From Streptomyces olivaceoviridis (GTDB lineage Bacteria > Actinomycetota > Actinomycetes > Streptomycetales > Streptomycetaceae), in contig NZ_BMUI01000033.1 of assembly GCF_014650115.1 (NCBI RefSeq), forward strand, positions 1 through 64,000: a stretch of 64,000 bases of DNA, read 5' to 3'. The position numbers and the translations under genes were made by a program. The notes under the pieces are model-generated. The model was not told the origin of the DNA and made no database searches. It was given only the letters and a program-made list of their open reading frames with translations. Below are positions 53,172 to 61,100 of this stretch, one piece after another. The number at the start of each line of letters is the position of its first letter. The stretch's first letter is position 1.

Positions 53172-54407
53172 TCAGGCCGGAGAGTTCTCCGGCACACCGG
53201 AGACGGCACCGCGGCGCCGCAGGCCGGCGATGTCCGCGGCGGAGTAGCCCAGCTCGCGCAGCACCGGCACGGTGTGCTCGCCCAGTGCCGGGACCGGCCC
53301 CATCGGCAGTTCCACGCCCTCGACGGTGAACGGCGGCAGCAGTCCGCGTACCGTGCCGCCGGGCGTCTGCACCGGACGCCAGCGGCGGCGCGCGGCCAGC
53401 TGCGGATGATCCAGCAGGTCATCGACCTCGTTGACGCGGGCGGACGCGATGCCGATGGCGTCCAGGCAGGCCACGAGCCGGTCCGCGACCGTCGCCGAAG
53501 TGTGCTCGGCGACCAGCGCGTCCACCGCCTCGCGGTGCCGCACCCGGGCCACGTTCGTCGCCCAGGCCGGATCGGTCGCCAGCTCGGGCCGGCCCAGGAA
53601 CTCCGCGGCGAACCTCGCCCACTCCCGGTCGTTCTGCACTCCGATGACCACCTCCGCGCCGTCGGCCGTGGGAAACGCGCCGTAAGGTGCCACGCTGGGA
53701 TGCGACAGCCCCATACGACCGGGTGACCGCCCGGTCCCCTGGGCGTGGTAGATCTGGTAGCCCATCCATTCGGTGGTCGCCTCCAGCATCGAGATCTCCA
53801 GCGCGGCGCCCTCGCCTCCCACCCCGCGCCCCACCAGGGCGGCGAGTGTCGCGGACAGGGCGTACATGCCCGCCGCGATGTCGGAGGCGGGAATGCCCGC
53901 CTTCGCGGGACGGTCGGCCGCTCCGGTCACCGAGACCACGGCCGCCTCGCACTGGATGAGCATGTCGTAGGCCCGTTTGTCCCGGTAGGGGCCGGTGCCG
54001 CCGTATCCCGACATGTCGACGGTCACCAGCCGCGGGTGCCGGGCCCGCAGCCCGGCGGCCCCGAAACCGAGCCGGGTGGCCGCGCCCGGGGCCAGGTTCT
54101 GCACGAAGACGTCGGCGCCGGCGACGAGTTCGGCGAGGACCTGGCGCCCGCCGGGGGACTTCAGGTCGAGCGTGACCGACTCCTTGCCCCGGTTGAGCCA
54201 GACGAAATGACTGGCCAGTCCGCCCACGCTGGTGTCGTAGCCGCGCGCGAAGTCCCCGCCGTCCGGGCGTTCCACCTTGATCACGCGGGCGCCGAGGTCG
54301 GCCATGTGACGGGTGGCCAGCGGTGCCGCCACCGCCTGCTCGACGGCGACCACGGTGATGCCCGCGAGCGGCAGGCCGGTGCCCGCGAGGGGTTGTGTAC
54401 GGGACAT
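53172..54407 (-). CDS. CaiB/BaiF family III CoA-transferase
   Basis: This 411-residue family III CoA-transferase opens with LAGITVVAVEQAVAAPLATR, followed by ADLGARVIKVERPDGGDFAR near 35, WLNRGKESVTLDLKSPGGR near 70, and the segment KRAYDMLIQCEAAV near 145 with the conserved Asp that carries the acyl group. It moves CoA between carboxylic acids. The ATG at 54407 lies 6 bp behind the stop of the collapsed P450 frame, so both come from one promoter, which carries the shared element. Its acyl substrate is not visible, and side-chain acid activation is one option. Confidence 0.9.
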   Translation of the reverse strand: MSRTQPLAGTGLPLAGITVVAVEQAVAAPLATRHMADLGARVIKVERPDGGDFARGYDTSVGGLASHFVWLNRGKESVTLDLKSPGGRQVLAELVAGADVFVQNLAPGAATRLGFGAAGLRARHPRLVTVDMSGYGGTGPYRDKRAYDMLIQCEAAVVSVTGAADRPAKAGIPASDIAAGMYALSATLAALVGRGVGGEGAALEISMLEATTEWMGYQIYHAQGTGRSPGRMGLSHPSVAPYGAFPTADGAEVVIGVQNDREWARFAAEFLGRPELATDPAWATNVARVRHREAVDALVAEHTSATVADRLVACLDAIGIASARVNEVDDLLDHPQLAARRRWRPVQTPGGTVRGLLPPFTVEGVELPMGPVPALGEHTVPVLRELGYSAADIAGLRRRGAVSGVPENSPA

Positions 54408-54413
54408 CCCGGC

Positions 54414-54884
54414 TCACCGCCCCGCGGGGGTGAGCGCCGCCGGCAGGGAGTTCATACGGCACCTGCCCCTGTCCGGGGCGGCGGGGAGGCCGTCGACTGT
54501 GCGGCGCGGGCTGTGCCGCCGGACCCGGACGGGCGTCCTCGGCGCGCACGCGGTGTCGCGGACGGCACGCGGCCGGGTCCGCTCCGAGCCGGCGGTCACC
54601 GCGCGCGGGGCGCGGGCCACCGGGTCCCTTCCGATCACGAGGTTCTCCAGGGCGTTCCCGCGCTCGGTGGGGAGGTGCTCCCCGTCGCGGTACCCGGCCG
54701 TCGCGTCCGCGTGGCGGCGGAGCACCCGGGAGCCGGGACGGTCCGCGCGCGGCGGCTGCCGGTGGAGCGTCCGCGCTGCGCGCGGCTGACGCCACACCTC
54801 GGTGAGGTCCCGCTCGGCACGCGGCCGGGGATCGGCGGCAACGGGGGGGTCGAGCTCGTCTGGGCTGACGACGGGGCGGGTCAT
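54414..54884 (-). pseudogene. Collapsed cytochrome P450 paralogue with large internal deletion
   Basis: This 156-codon open frame starts with SPDELDPPVAADPRPRAERD and LTEVWRQPRAARTLHRQP, clearly parallel to the N-terminus of the P450 at 44402-45643. It ends with RRTVDGLPAAPD and MNSLPAALTPAGR, matching that P450's extreme C-terminus (GMNTLPV, DPAGLPP). Everything between, including the I-helix, ExxR and haem cysteine, is gone, so it cannot bind haem as a P450. Yet start codon, a GGAAGGG ribosome binding site, an open frame and the shared promoter element are kept. It may still be translated, or may survive only as the leader of the CaiB gene. Confidence 0.75.
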
Positions 54885-54981
54885 GATCCGGGCCCTTCCG
54901 CGACGGAGGTGGGAGATCGGCAGCGTCGGCGGACCGGCGGGTCGGCGGCCCCGTCCGGCACCGGTTCCGGCTGCCCGCCCG

Positions 54982-55028
54982 CCACCGTAGGCTCGCGGCG
55001 GACGCACCGGCATCCTTCACCCGGGTAG
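54982..55028 (-). promoter_or_regulatory. Shared promoter element, copy upstream of the P450-relic/CaiB operon
   Basis: On the minus strand it begins CTACCCG, carries GAAGGATG, and ends CCTACGGTGG, 47 bp in all, identical in length to the PKS-operon copy. It lies about 100 bp before the relic ATG and faces away from the AHBA-operon copy, whose near end is 67 bp away. Confidence 0.65.
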
Positions 55029-55094
55029 TGCGCACTGCCCCGCGAACCCCCGTACACGTGGGCCGGGACCCGTCGCGCCGGTGCCCGGCGGGTA

Positions 55095-55140
55095 CTACCA
55101 GGTCGTGGGATGCGACGGTGCGACCGGCTGCCTACGGTGA
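55095..55140 (+). promoter_or_regulatory. Shared promoter element, copy upstream of the AHBA operon
   Basis: On the plus strand it begins CTACCAGG, carries GTGGGATG, and ends CCTACGGTGA, 46 bp in all. It lies about 155 bp before the AHBA synthase ATG. With the oppositely oriented copy at 54982-55028 it forms a divergent control region for two operons. Confidence 0.65.
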
Positions 55141-55296
55141 ATCGACACCCGATCGCCTCGCCCACGGATGCCGTCCCGGATTCTTCCGGTGCGGTCCGTG
55201 AGACGCAGGACATGGACCCCTCTCCACGGTGGACGGCCGAGGCTGCTCGGAGGGAACCCACCGTTGCGTGCGGGAGACAAGAGGAGAGTAGCCAGC

Positions 55297-56457
55297 ATGA
55301 ATCCCCGGCCCGCACCGACCTTCCCGGACTGGCCCCAGTTCGACGACACCGAACGCGCGGCTCTCGAACGTGCGCTGGCGCAGGGCCAGTGGTGGCGCAT
55401 GGGAGGCGGTGAAGTCGACGCCTTCGAGGAGGAGTTCGCCGAGTACCACGGTGCCCGGCACGCGCTGGCCGTCACCAACGGAACCCATGCGCTGGAGCTC
55501 GCCCTGCAGACCATGGGCGTCGGCCCCGGCGACGAGGTGATCGTGCCCGCGATCACCTTCATCTCGTCCTCGCAGGCGGTACAGCGGCTCGGCGCGGTGA
55601 GCGTGCCCGTGGACGTGGACCCGGGGACGTACTGCATCGACGTCGCCGCGGCGGCTGCTGCCATCACCCCCCGCACCAAGGTGATCATGCCCGTGCACAT
55701 GGCCGGGCTGATGGCGGACATGGACGGACTGGAGAAGCTCGCCGCCGACGCCGGCGTGGCGCTGCTCCAGGACGCGGCGCACGCGCACGGGGCCCGGTGG
55801 CGTGGCCGGCGGGTCGGGGAACTGGGTTCGGTCGCCGCGTTCAGCTTCCAGAACGGCAAGCTGATGACCGCGGGTGAGGGCGGCGCCGTCCTCTTCCCCG
55901 ACGACGAGAGGTACGAGAGCGCGTTCCTGCGTCACTCCTGCGGCCGTCCCCGCACCGACCGCCACTACCGGCACCAGGTGGCCGGCACCAACATGCGGCT
56001 CAACGAGTTCTCGGCCGCGGTGCTGCGCGCCCAGCTCGCCCGCCTGGACGGGCAGATCACGGTCCGTGAGGAGCGGTGGCCGGTGCTGTCCGCGCTGCTG
56101 GCCGACATCCCCGGCGTCGAGCCGCAGGCCGACGACGCCCGGGCCGACCGCAACCCCCACTACATGGCGATGTTCCGACTGCCCGGCTGGTCCGAGGAGC
56201 GGCGCAACAACCTGGTGGACCGCCTGGTCGCGGCAGGGCTCCCGGCGTTCGCGGCGTTCCGCGCGGTCTACCGGACGGACGCGTTCTGGGAGATCAACGC
56301 CCCGGACGAGACGGTGGACGAGGTGGCCGCCCGGTGCCCGAACGCGGAGGCCATCAGCGCCGACTGCGTCTGGCTGCACCACCGGACGCTGCTCGGCTCC
56401 GTGCCGGCGCTGACGGACGCCGCCGCCATCGTGGCCGAGCTGGTTCGCGCCGGATGA
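55297..56457 (+). CDS. rifK: 3-amino-5-hydroxybenzoate (AHBA) synthase (RifK-like)
   Basis: This 386-residue PLP enzyme of the DegT/DnrJ/EryC1 aminotransferase family has TNGTHALELALQTMG near 60, LLQDAAHAHGARWRG near 155 and the PLP lysine in FQNGKLMTAGEGGAV near 185. AHBA synthases both aromatise aminodehydroshikimate to AHBA and, with a RifL partner, act as transaminase in kanosamine supply. The ATG at 55297 is preceded by AGAGGAG and gives the family N-terminus. It heads a four-gene operon with 4-bp overlaps and is the strongest marker that the cluster starts its polyketide from AHBA. Confidence 0.96.
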   Translation: MNPRPAPTFPDWPQFDDTERAALERALAQGQWWRMGGGEVDAFEEEFAEYHGARHALAVTNGTHALELALQTMGVGPGDEVIVPAITFISSSQAVQRLGAVSVPVDVDPGTYCIDVAAAAAAITPRTKVIMPVHMAGLMADMDGLEKLAADAGVALLQDAAHAHGARWRGRRVGELGSVAAFSFQNGKLMTAGEGGAVLFPDDERYESAFLRHSCGRPRTDRHYRHQVAGTNMRLNEFSAAVLRAQLARLDGQITVREERWPVLSALLADIPGVEPQADDARADRNPHYMAMFRLPGWSEERRNNLVDRLVAAGLPAFAAFRAVYRTDAFWEINAPDETVDEVAARCPNAEAISADCVWLHHRTLLGSVPALTDAAAIVAELVRAG

Positions 56458-57551
56458 CCGTGCGCACGTTCCTGGTCGGACTCGGCTGGTCCGGCCAGGA
56501 GATCTGGCTTCCCCGGCTGCTGGCCCACGACGGCTACGACGTGGTGGCCGCCGCCGACCCCGATCCGGGGCGCCGCGCCGCGTTCACCGCCGCCACGGGA
56601 CGCCCGGCGTTCGCGGACACCCGCGCCTTCGACACCGGGCAGGCCGACCTCGCTGTCGTCGCCGTCCCCAACCACGCCCACGCCCCGGTCGCCCGGGACC
56701 TGCTGCTGCGCGGGCTGGCCACGTTCGTGGAGAAGCCGGTGTGCCTCTCCGCCGGCGAGGCCGAACTCCTCGCCGACGCGGAGCGGCGCGGCGGCGCACC
56801 CCTGCTGGCGGGCAGCGCGTTCCGCCACCGGGCGGACGTCGCCGAACTGGCCCGGCTGGTCCCGGCGCTCGGCCGGATCCGCAACGTGGACGTGTCCTGG
56901 ATCCGGGCCCGTGGCGTGCCGCAGGCCAAGGGCTGGTTCACCAACCGCTCGCAGGCGGGCGGCGGCGTCCTGTTCGACCTGGGCTGGCACCTCCTCGACG
57001 TGCTCGACGCGGTCGTCGGCCCGTTGACGTTCGATCAGGTCGCGGCGGTCACCACGGACGATCATGTGAACGAGGCGGGCTGGACGGCGGCCTGGCGCCA
57101 CGACCCACCGGCCCCCGGAGTCACCGCGGACGTCGAGGACACCGTGCGCGCCTTCCTGGTCGCCGAGGGGGGTCTCTCCGTCGGGCTGCGGGCCAGCTGG
57201 GCCTCGCACAGCGCCACGCACGACGCCACCACGATACGGGTCGAGGGCACCGCCGGGACCGCGACCCTGTGCTGCACCTTCGGGTTCAGCCCCCACCGCG
57301 TACCGCGGCCCGGGATCACCCACGTCCGGGCGGGCGAGGTCAGCGAGATCCCGGTGCCCCCGGAACCCGTCGGCGCCGAGTACGACCGCCAGCTCGCCAC
57401 GCTGGGCACGCTGGCGTCCGCGCCCTCCTCGCGGGGCCGGGCGATCGAGGGCGCCCACCGAATCGTCAGGGCCATCGAAGCGATCTACGCTGCCGCGGCC
57501 ACGTCCCTGGTGCCGGCCGGACCGGCCGAGTTCAAGGCAGGTGAGAGATGA
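56454..57551 (+). CDS. rifL: GFO/IDH/MocA-type oxidoreductase of AHBA pathway (RifL-like)
   Basis: This 365-residue NAD(P)-dependent oxidoreductase has FLVGLGWSGQEIWLPRLLA at the N-terminus (dinucleotide fold), DLAVVAVPNHAHAPVARDLL near 62 and the family EKP motif in FVEKPVCLSAGEAELL near 92. In AHBA pathways RifL is thought to oxidise the 3-position of UDP-glucose so that RifK can aminate it toward kanosamine. Its ATG overlaps the rifK stop (ATGA), and its own stop overlaps the next start in the same way. Confidence 0.94.
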   Translation: MTVRTFLVGLGWSGQEIWLPRLLAHDGYDVVAAADPDPGRRAAFTAATGRPAFADTRAFDTGQADLAVVAVPNHAHAPVARDLLLRGLATFVEKPVCLSAGEAELLADAERRGGAPLLAGSAFRHRADVAELARLVPALGRIRNVDVSWIRARGVPQAKGWFTNRSQAGGGVLFDLGWHLLDVLDAVVGPLTFDQVAAVTTDDHVNEAGWTAAWRHDPPAPGVTADVEDTVRAFLVAEGGLSVGLRASWASHSATHDATTIRVEGTAGTATLCCTFGFSPHRVPRPGITHVRAGEVSEIPVPPEPVGAEYDRQLATLGTLASAPSSRGRAIEGAHRIVRAIEAIYAAAATSLVPAGPAEFKAGER

Positions 57552-58213
57552 CGACCGTCGCGCCGCGCAGCGCGGTGATCTTCGACCTCGACGGGGTCCT
57601 GGTCGACAGCCACGAGGTGATGGGCAGGGCCTTCGCCGCCGCGTACGCCGAGGTGGTCGGCGACGGCCCCGCCCCGTTCGCGGAGTACCAGCGGTACCAG
57701 GGCCTGTACTTTCCGGAGATCATGCGCATCATGGGCCTCCCGCCGGGGATGGAGGAGCCGTTCGTCCGGGAGAGCTACCGGCTGGCCGACCAGGTCCCGG
57801 TGATCGACGGGATGGTGGATCTGCTGGAGACCCTGCGGGCCCGTGGGCTGGGGCTCGCCGTGGCCACCGGGAAGGCCGGGGTGCGGGCCCGCTCGCTGCT
57901 GGAGACCCTGGGCATCCTCAAGTACTTCGACCACGTGATCGGCTCCGATGAGGTCGCGCGTCCCAAGCCGGCGCCGGACATCGTGCTCCGGGCCCTCGGG
58001 CTGCTCGGCGTCCGGGCCGAGGAGGCGATCATGGTGGGGGACGCCCCGGCGGACGTGCGGAGCGCCCGGGGCGCGGCCGTGACCTCGGCCGCGGCGACCT
58101 GGGCGACGGTCGACGAGGCCGGTCTGCTGGACGCCGGCCCCGATCTGGTCCTGGCGTCTCCCGCGGAGCTGCTGGCCTGGTGTCCCCCGTCTCCGGTCGG
58201 CGGCCTGGGATGA
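57548..58213 (+). CDS. rifM: HAD-family phosphatase of AHBA pathway (RifM-like)
   Basis: This 221-residue haloacid dehalogenase-type hydrolase has the nucleophile motif VIFDLDGVLVDSHEV at residues 10-24, VATGKAGVRARSLL near 110, and GSDEVARPKPAPDIVL followed by MVGDAPADVRSAR near 160. RifM homologues act in AHBA precursor supply, probably dephosphorylating a sugar or aminosugar intermediate. It overlaps both neighbours by 4 bp. Confidence 0.93.
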   Translation: MTTVAPRSAVIFDLDGVLVDSHEVMGRAFAAAYAEVVGDGPAPFAEYQRYQGLYFPEIMRIMGLPPGMEEPFVRESYRLADQVPVIDGMVDLLETLRARGLGLAVATGKAGVRARSLLETLGILKYFDHVIGSDEVARPKPAPDIVLRALGLLGVRAEEAIMVGDAPADVRSARGAAVTSAAATWATVDEAGLLDAGPDLVLASPAELLAWCPPSPVGGLG

Positions 58214-59181
58214 GCCCGCCTTCCTCGGCCGCCGGCTCCCGGGAGCCGGCGGCCTGGCTCGGCATGGACATCGGCGGCACCAAGGTGGCCCTGCGGGCGG
58301 AGATCCCTGGCGGGCGGGCCCGTGAGCGCGTCGTGCGCTGGCCCGGCCGTGGTGCCGCCGGCGACCTGGCCCGGCTCGCCGCCGAGGTCGCGCTGTTGCA
58401 CCGGGAGGTGCCGGGCGGGTTCGCCGCCGTGGGTGTCGCGCTGCCCGCCACCGTCGGCCCGGACGACCGCGTGGTGGTCTGGCCGAGCCGCCCCGAGTGG
58501 GTCGGTCTGGACGTCCGCTGTGCCATGGCGGAGCTGTTCCCGGACACGCCGGTCGGCTGGGCCGACGACGGGGACCTGGCCGCGCTGGCGGAGGCGGAGG
58601 CGACCGGTTGCGCCGACGTGCTGTACGTCGGGGTCGGGACCGGTGTCGGGGGTGGCCTCACCTGCGACGGCGGCCCGGTCCCGGGTCTCGGCCGCGGTTC
58701 CTTCGAACTGGGTCATGTGGTGACCGACCCGGACGGTCCGCCCTGCCGGTGCGGCCGGCGCGGCTGTCTGCAGTCCACCGCGTCCGGTCCGGCCACACTC
58801 GCCCGGGCGGGCCGGCTGCACGGCGCCGACGTGACGTACCGGCAGCTGCGGGAGGCGTTCGCGCACCAGGAGCAGTGGGCCGTACGGGCCGTGGACCGTA
58901 CCTGTCACCGGATCGCGCTGGCGGTCACCGGCGTCCGGGAGCTGATGCACCCGCAACTGGTGGTCGTGGGCGGCGGGTTCGCCGCCGGGCTGCCCGGCTT
59001 CGTCGACCTGGTGGCGCACCATCTGCACGCCCTGGCGCGGCCGGGCGTGCCCGCACCACCGGTACGGGCGTCCTGCCGGGGCGGACTCACGTCGCTGTAC
59101 GGTGCCGTGGCCCTCGCCCGGGTCCTGGAGCGGGACCCGGCGCGCACCGCGGCCCTGGCGCGCCGTGTGCCACCGGGCTGA
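58210..59181 (+). CDS. rifN: ROK-family sugar kinase, kanosamine kinase (RifN-like)
   Basis: This 323-residue ROK kinase has the ATP-binding start LGMDIGGTKVALRA at about 20-33, YVGVGTGVGGGLTCDGGPV near 145, and the zinc-binding CRCGRRGCLQS near 183. RifN phosphorylates kanosamine to kanosamine 6-phosphate, the committed precursor of the aminoshikimate route. The ATG at 58210 overlaps the rifM stop (ATGA) and is preferred to an ATG 30 bp upstream. It ends the operon and converges with the second LuxR gene. Confidence 0.94.
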   Translation: MSPPSSAAGSREPAAWLGMDIGGTKVALRAEIPGGRARERVVRWPGRGAAGDLARLAAEVALLHREVPGGFAAVGVALPATVGPDDRVVVWPSRPEWVGLDVRCAMAELFPDTPVGWADDGDLAALAEAEATGCADVLYVGVGTGVGGGLTCDGGPVPGLGRGSFELGHVVTDPDGPPCRCGRRGCLQSTASGPATLARAGRLHGADVTYRQLREAFAHQEQWAVRAVDRTCHRIALAVTGVRELMHPQLVVVGGGFAAGLPGFVDLVAHHLHALARPGVPAPPVRASCRGGLTSLYGAVALARVLERDPARTAALARRVPPG

Positions 59182-59186
59182 GCCGG

Positions 59187-59203
59187 CGCGCGGGCCCCGC
59201 GCG
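59187..59203. terminator. GC-rich hairpin between rifN-like and second LuxR genes
   Basis: CGCGCGGG at 59187-59194 and CCCGCGCG at 59196-59203 are complementary. With a realistic loop about six pairs would form. It lies 5 bp past the rifN stop and just past the convergent regulator stop, so it could serve both directions. Confidence 0.4.
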
Positions 59204-59211
59204 GTGCCCCG

Positions 59212-60537
59212 TCAGTTCCGGCTGTAGTGCGGGACGGGCGCGATGTCGGCGGCCGGGCCGCTGTCGAGTTCGTTCCAGATGACGGCCAGTTCGAGCCGGG
59301 ACTTGACCCCGACCTTCTGGAAGACCTTGCGCAGATGGAAGGCGACGGTGTGCCGGGACAGGAACATCCGCTCCGCCGTCTCGCCGTTGGTCAGCCCCTG
59401 CGAGACCAGCTTCGCCACGGCGTACTCGGTGTCGGTCAGTCCCCGGATGCCGCTGCGCGGCCGGCACCGCTCGCGGGAGCGCGGGCTGGCGTTGATGCCC
59501 CGTAGACGGCTCATCACCCGCGACGAGTCGCGCAGCGATCCCATGCAGGTGTAGGCGCGCATCGCGTCCTCGAAGTACCCGGCGGCCTCGGGGGATTCCT
59601 CCCGTCCTTCGCAGAGCCGGACACCGATGTCCTCCAGCACCGAGGCGCGCGCCCAGGGATCGGTGTGCAGCTCCGCGGCACGCCGCAACTTGTCGAGGTC
59701 GCCCTCCAGCAGGGCGGTGGCGTGCAGGGCGGCGGCGCCGACGGAGTCGACGTCCGGGTTCTCGGCCGCGAGCCGCCGGGCGAAGCGGACTCCCGCACCC
59801 GCCGGGCCGCGCTCGCCGGCCCGGAGCAACAGCCGTACCAGCCAGGGCACCGCGGCGGGTTCCGCCACCAGCAGGCGTCGGGTGAACGTCTCGGACTCAA
59901 GCAGTTCGCGGGCGAGGATCGCGGCCTTGTCCCGTCCCTTGCCCGCCTCACTGAGCTGCACGACGGCCCACGCGGACTGTCCGATCGGGAACATCTCCCG
60001 GGCGAAGACCGCGTCCTCCTCCAGTTTGGCGCTGTAGTGCAGCGCTGCGGAGATGTCGCCCCCGCGCAGGGTCGTGGTGGCCAGCACCAGGTTCCCGACC
60101 GGGGTCCAGGCGGTCTGACCGGTTCCGGCCGCGAGCTTGAGGCCCCGCTCGGCGAGTGCGCCCGCCTCCGGGTAGTCACCGGCGGCGAGCGCCACCTTCG
60201 CCCCCACGAGCGTGGTGCTCGCGATGAGTTGGGGGTCGTCCTGGACCTGCGGCGACCCGAGGAGCCGGCGCTGCAGATCCGCCGCCGTCGCCACCTCGCG
60301 GATACCCACCAGGAACAGGATCAGCAGCAGATCGGCATAGACGGAACAGGACCTGCCGCAGCGGTCGCAGCCCGCCTGGGCCGCCTCCTCGGCGAGGGCT
60401 ATGGCACCCCTGAGGCTGCCGTTCTGCCAGCGCTCGTGGGCACGGGTCAGGATTTCGGCGGTGACGCAGTCGGGCGCGACGCAGGTTGGCAGTGTCGGTT
60501 CTTCACAGGCGTCCGGTTCGCGTGTCTGCCCGGCCAT
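59212..60537 (-). CDS. LuxR-family transcriptional regulator, second paralogue
   Basis: This 441-residue regulator resembles the one at 51684-53033 end to end. It has a helical N-terminal region (LTRAHERWQNGSLRGAIALA near 35, HYSAKLEEDAVFAREMFPIG near 165) and a C-terminal LuxR domain (LTDTEYAVAKLVSQGLTNGE, MFLSRHTVAFHLRKVFQKV, VKSRLELAVIW). There is no ATPase domain. Several Cys residues near 50-70 (GCDRCGRSCS) are not found in the paralogue. The ATG at 60537 has GGGGGA just upstream. An ATG at 60549 in the same frame is possible. It is transcribed away from the FAD monooxygenase gene. Confidence 0.88.
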   Translation of the reverse strand: MAGQTREPDACEEPTLPTCVAPDCVTAEILTRAHERWQNGSLRGAIALAEEAAQAGCDRCGRSCSVYADLLLILFLVGIREVATAADLQRRLLGSPQVQDDPQLIASTTLVGAKVALAAGDYPEAGALAERGLKLAAGTGQTAWTPVGNLVLATTTLRGGDISAALHYSAKLEEDAVFAREMFPIGQSAWAVVQLSEAGKGRDKAAILARELLESETFTRRLLVAEPAAVPWLVRLLLRAGERGPAGAGVRFARRLAAENPDVDSVGAAALHATALLEGDLDKLRRAAELHTDPWARASVLEDIGVRLCEGREESPEAAGYFEDAMRAYTCMGSLRDSSRVMSRLRGINASPRSRERCRPRSGIRGLTDTEYAVAKLVSQGLTNGETAERMFLSRHTVAFHLRKVFQKVGVKSRLELAVIWNELDSGPAADIAPVPHYSRN

Positions 60538-61017
60538 GGAGTCCCCCATTCGACGACTGTGCGGTGGGACGGCGTCCGCTCTCGACGCCGCGTCAAACCG
60601 GCGGACCAGGATCCGTTCCTTGTGGGAGGGGCCATGGAGCCACCGGTGAGGTGCTGTGCGCAGCGCTCCGTTGCGCGCGCACACCTGGGTATGACGAATC
60701 GTTTCGGCCGACCGGCCCCGCGTTGCTGTAGCCTGACCGCCGAAGCACGACAGCGGGTTGGTGGCGTTTCCCTGTACGGCTGTGCCCTGGTCACAACCCG
60801 GCGGTCGCCCAGTCTGCGTCACCGATCACAGCGGCGGGTCGCGCAGGGCTTCACTCCGCGCCGGATCGGCGGCGTAAGCGGCTTGGATGGCTTCTCGACA
60901 CGTCCTCCCCCGATGTTCTGTGCGCACCGACCTCGTGCGGCGCATCAAGGCTAAGCGGACTACGGCAATCCGAGCATCCCCAAGTCTGACAGTCACACCA
61001 TTACCCGCGGTCGGGCC
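60538..61017. other. Divergent intergenic region between LuxR and FAD monooxygenase genes
   Basis: No gene is supported in this stretch, which must hold the promoter of the second regulator on the minus strand. I did not find the shared 47-bp element here. The plus-strand promoter for the monooxygenase follows directly at 61018. Confidence 0.4.
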
Positions 61018-61048
61018 TTGACAACGCCACGCGGACCGCCGATAGCGT
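61018..61048 (+). promoter_or_regulatory. Housekeeping-type promoter of the FAD monooxygenase gene
   Basis: TTGACA at 61018-61023 and TAGCGT at 61043-61048 are separated by 19 bp. TTGACAACG is identical to the start of the first LuxR promoter, and a GCGGA block follows in both spacers. The gene starts 53 bp downstream. Confidence 0.55.
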
Positions 61049-61100
61049 TTCGAAGCCGTTGCCCGCCGCATCACCTCTCGCGGTACGGAGGCCACTGGAC

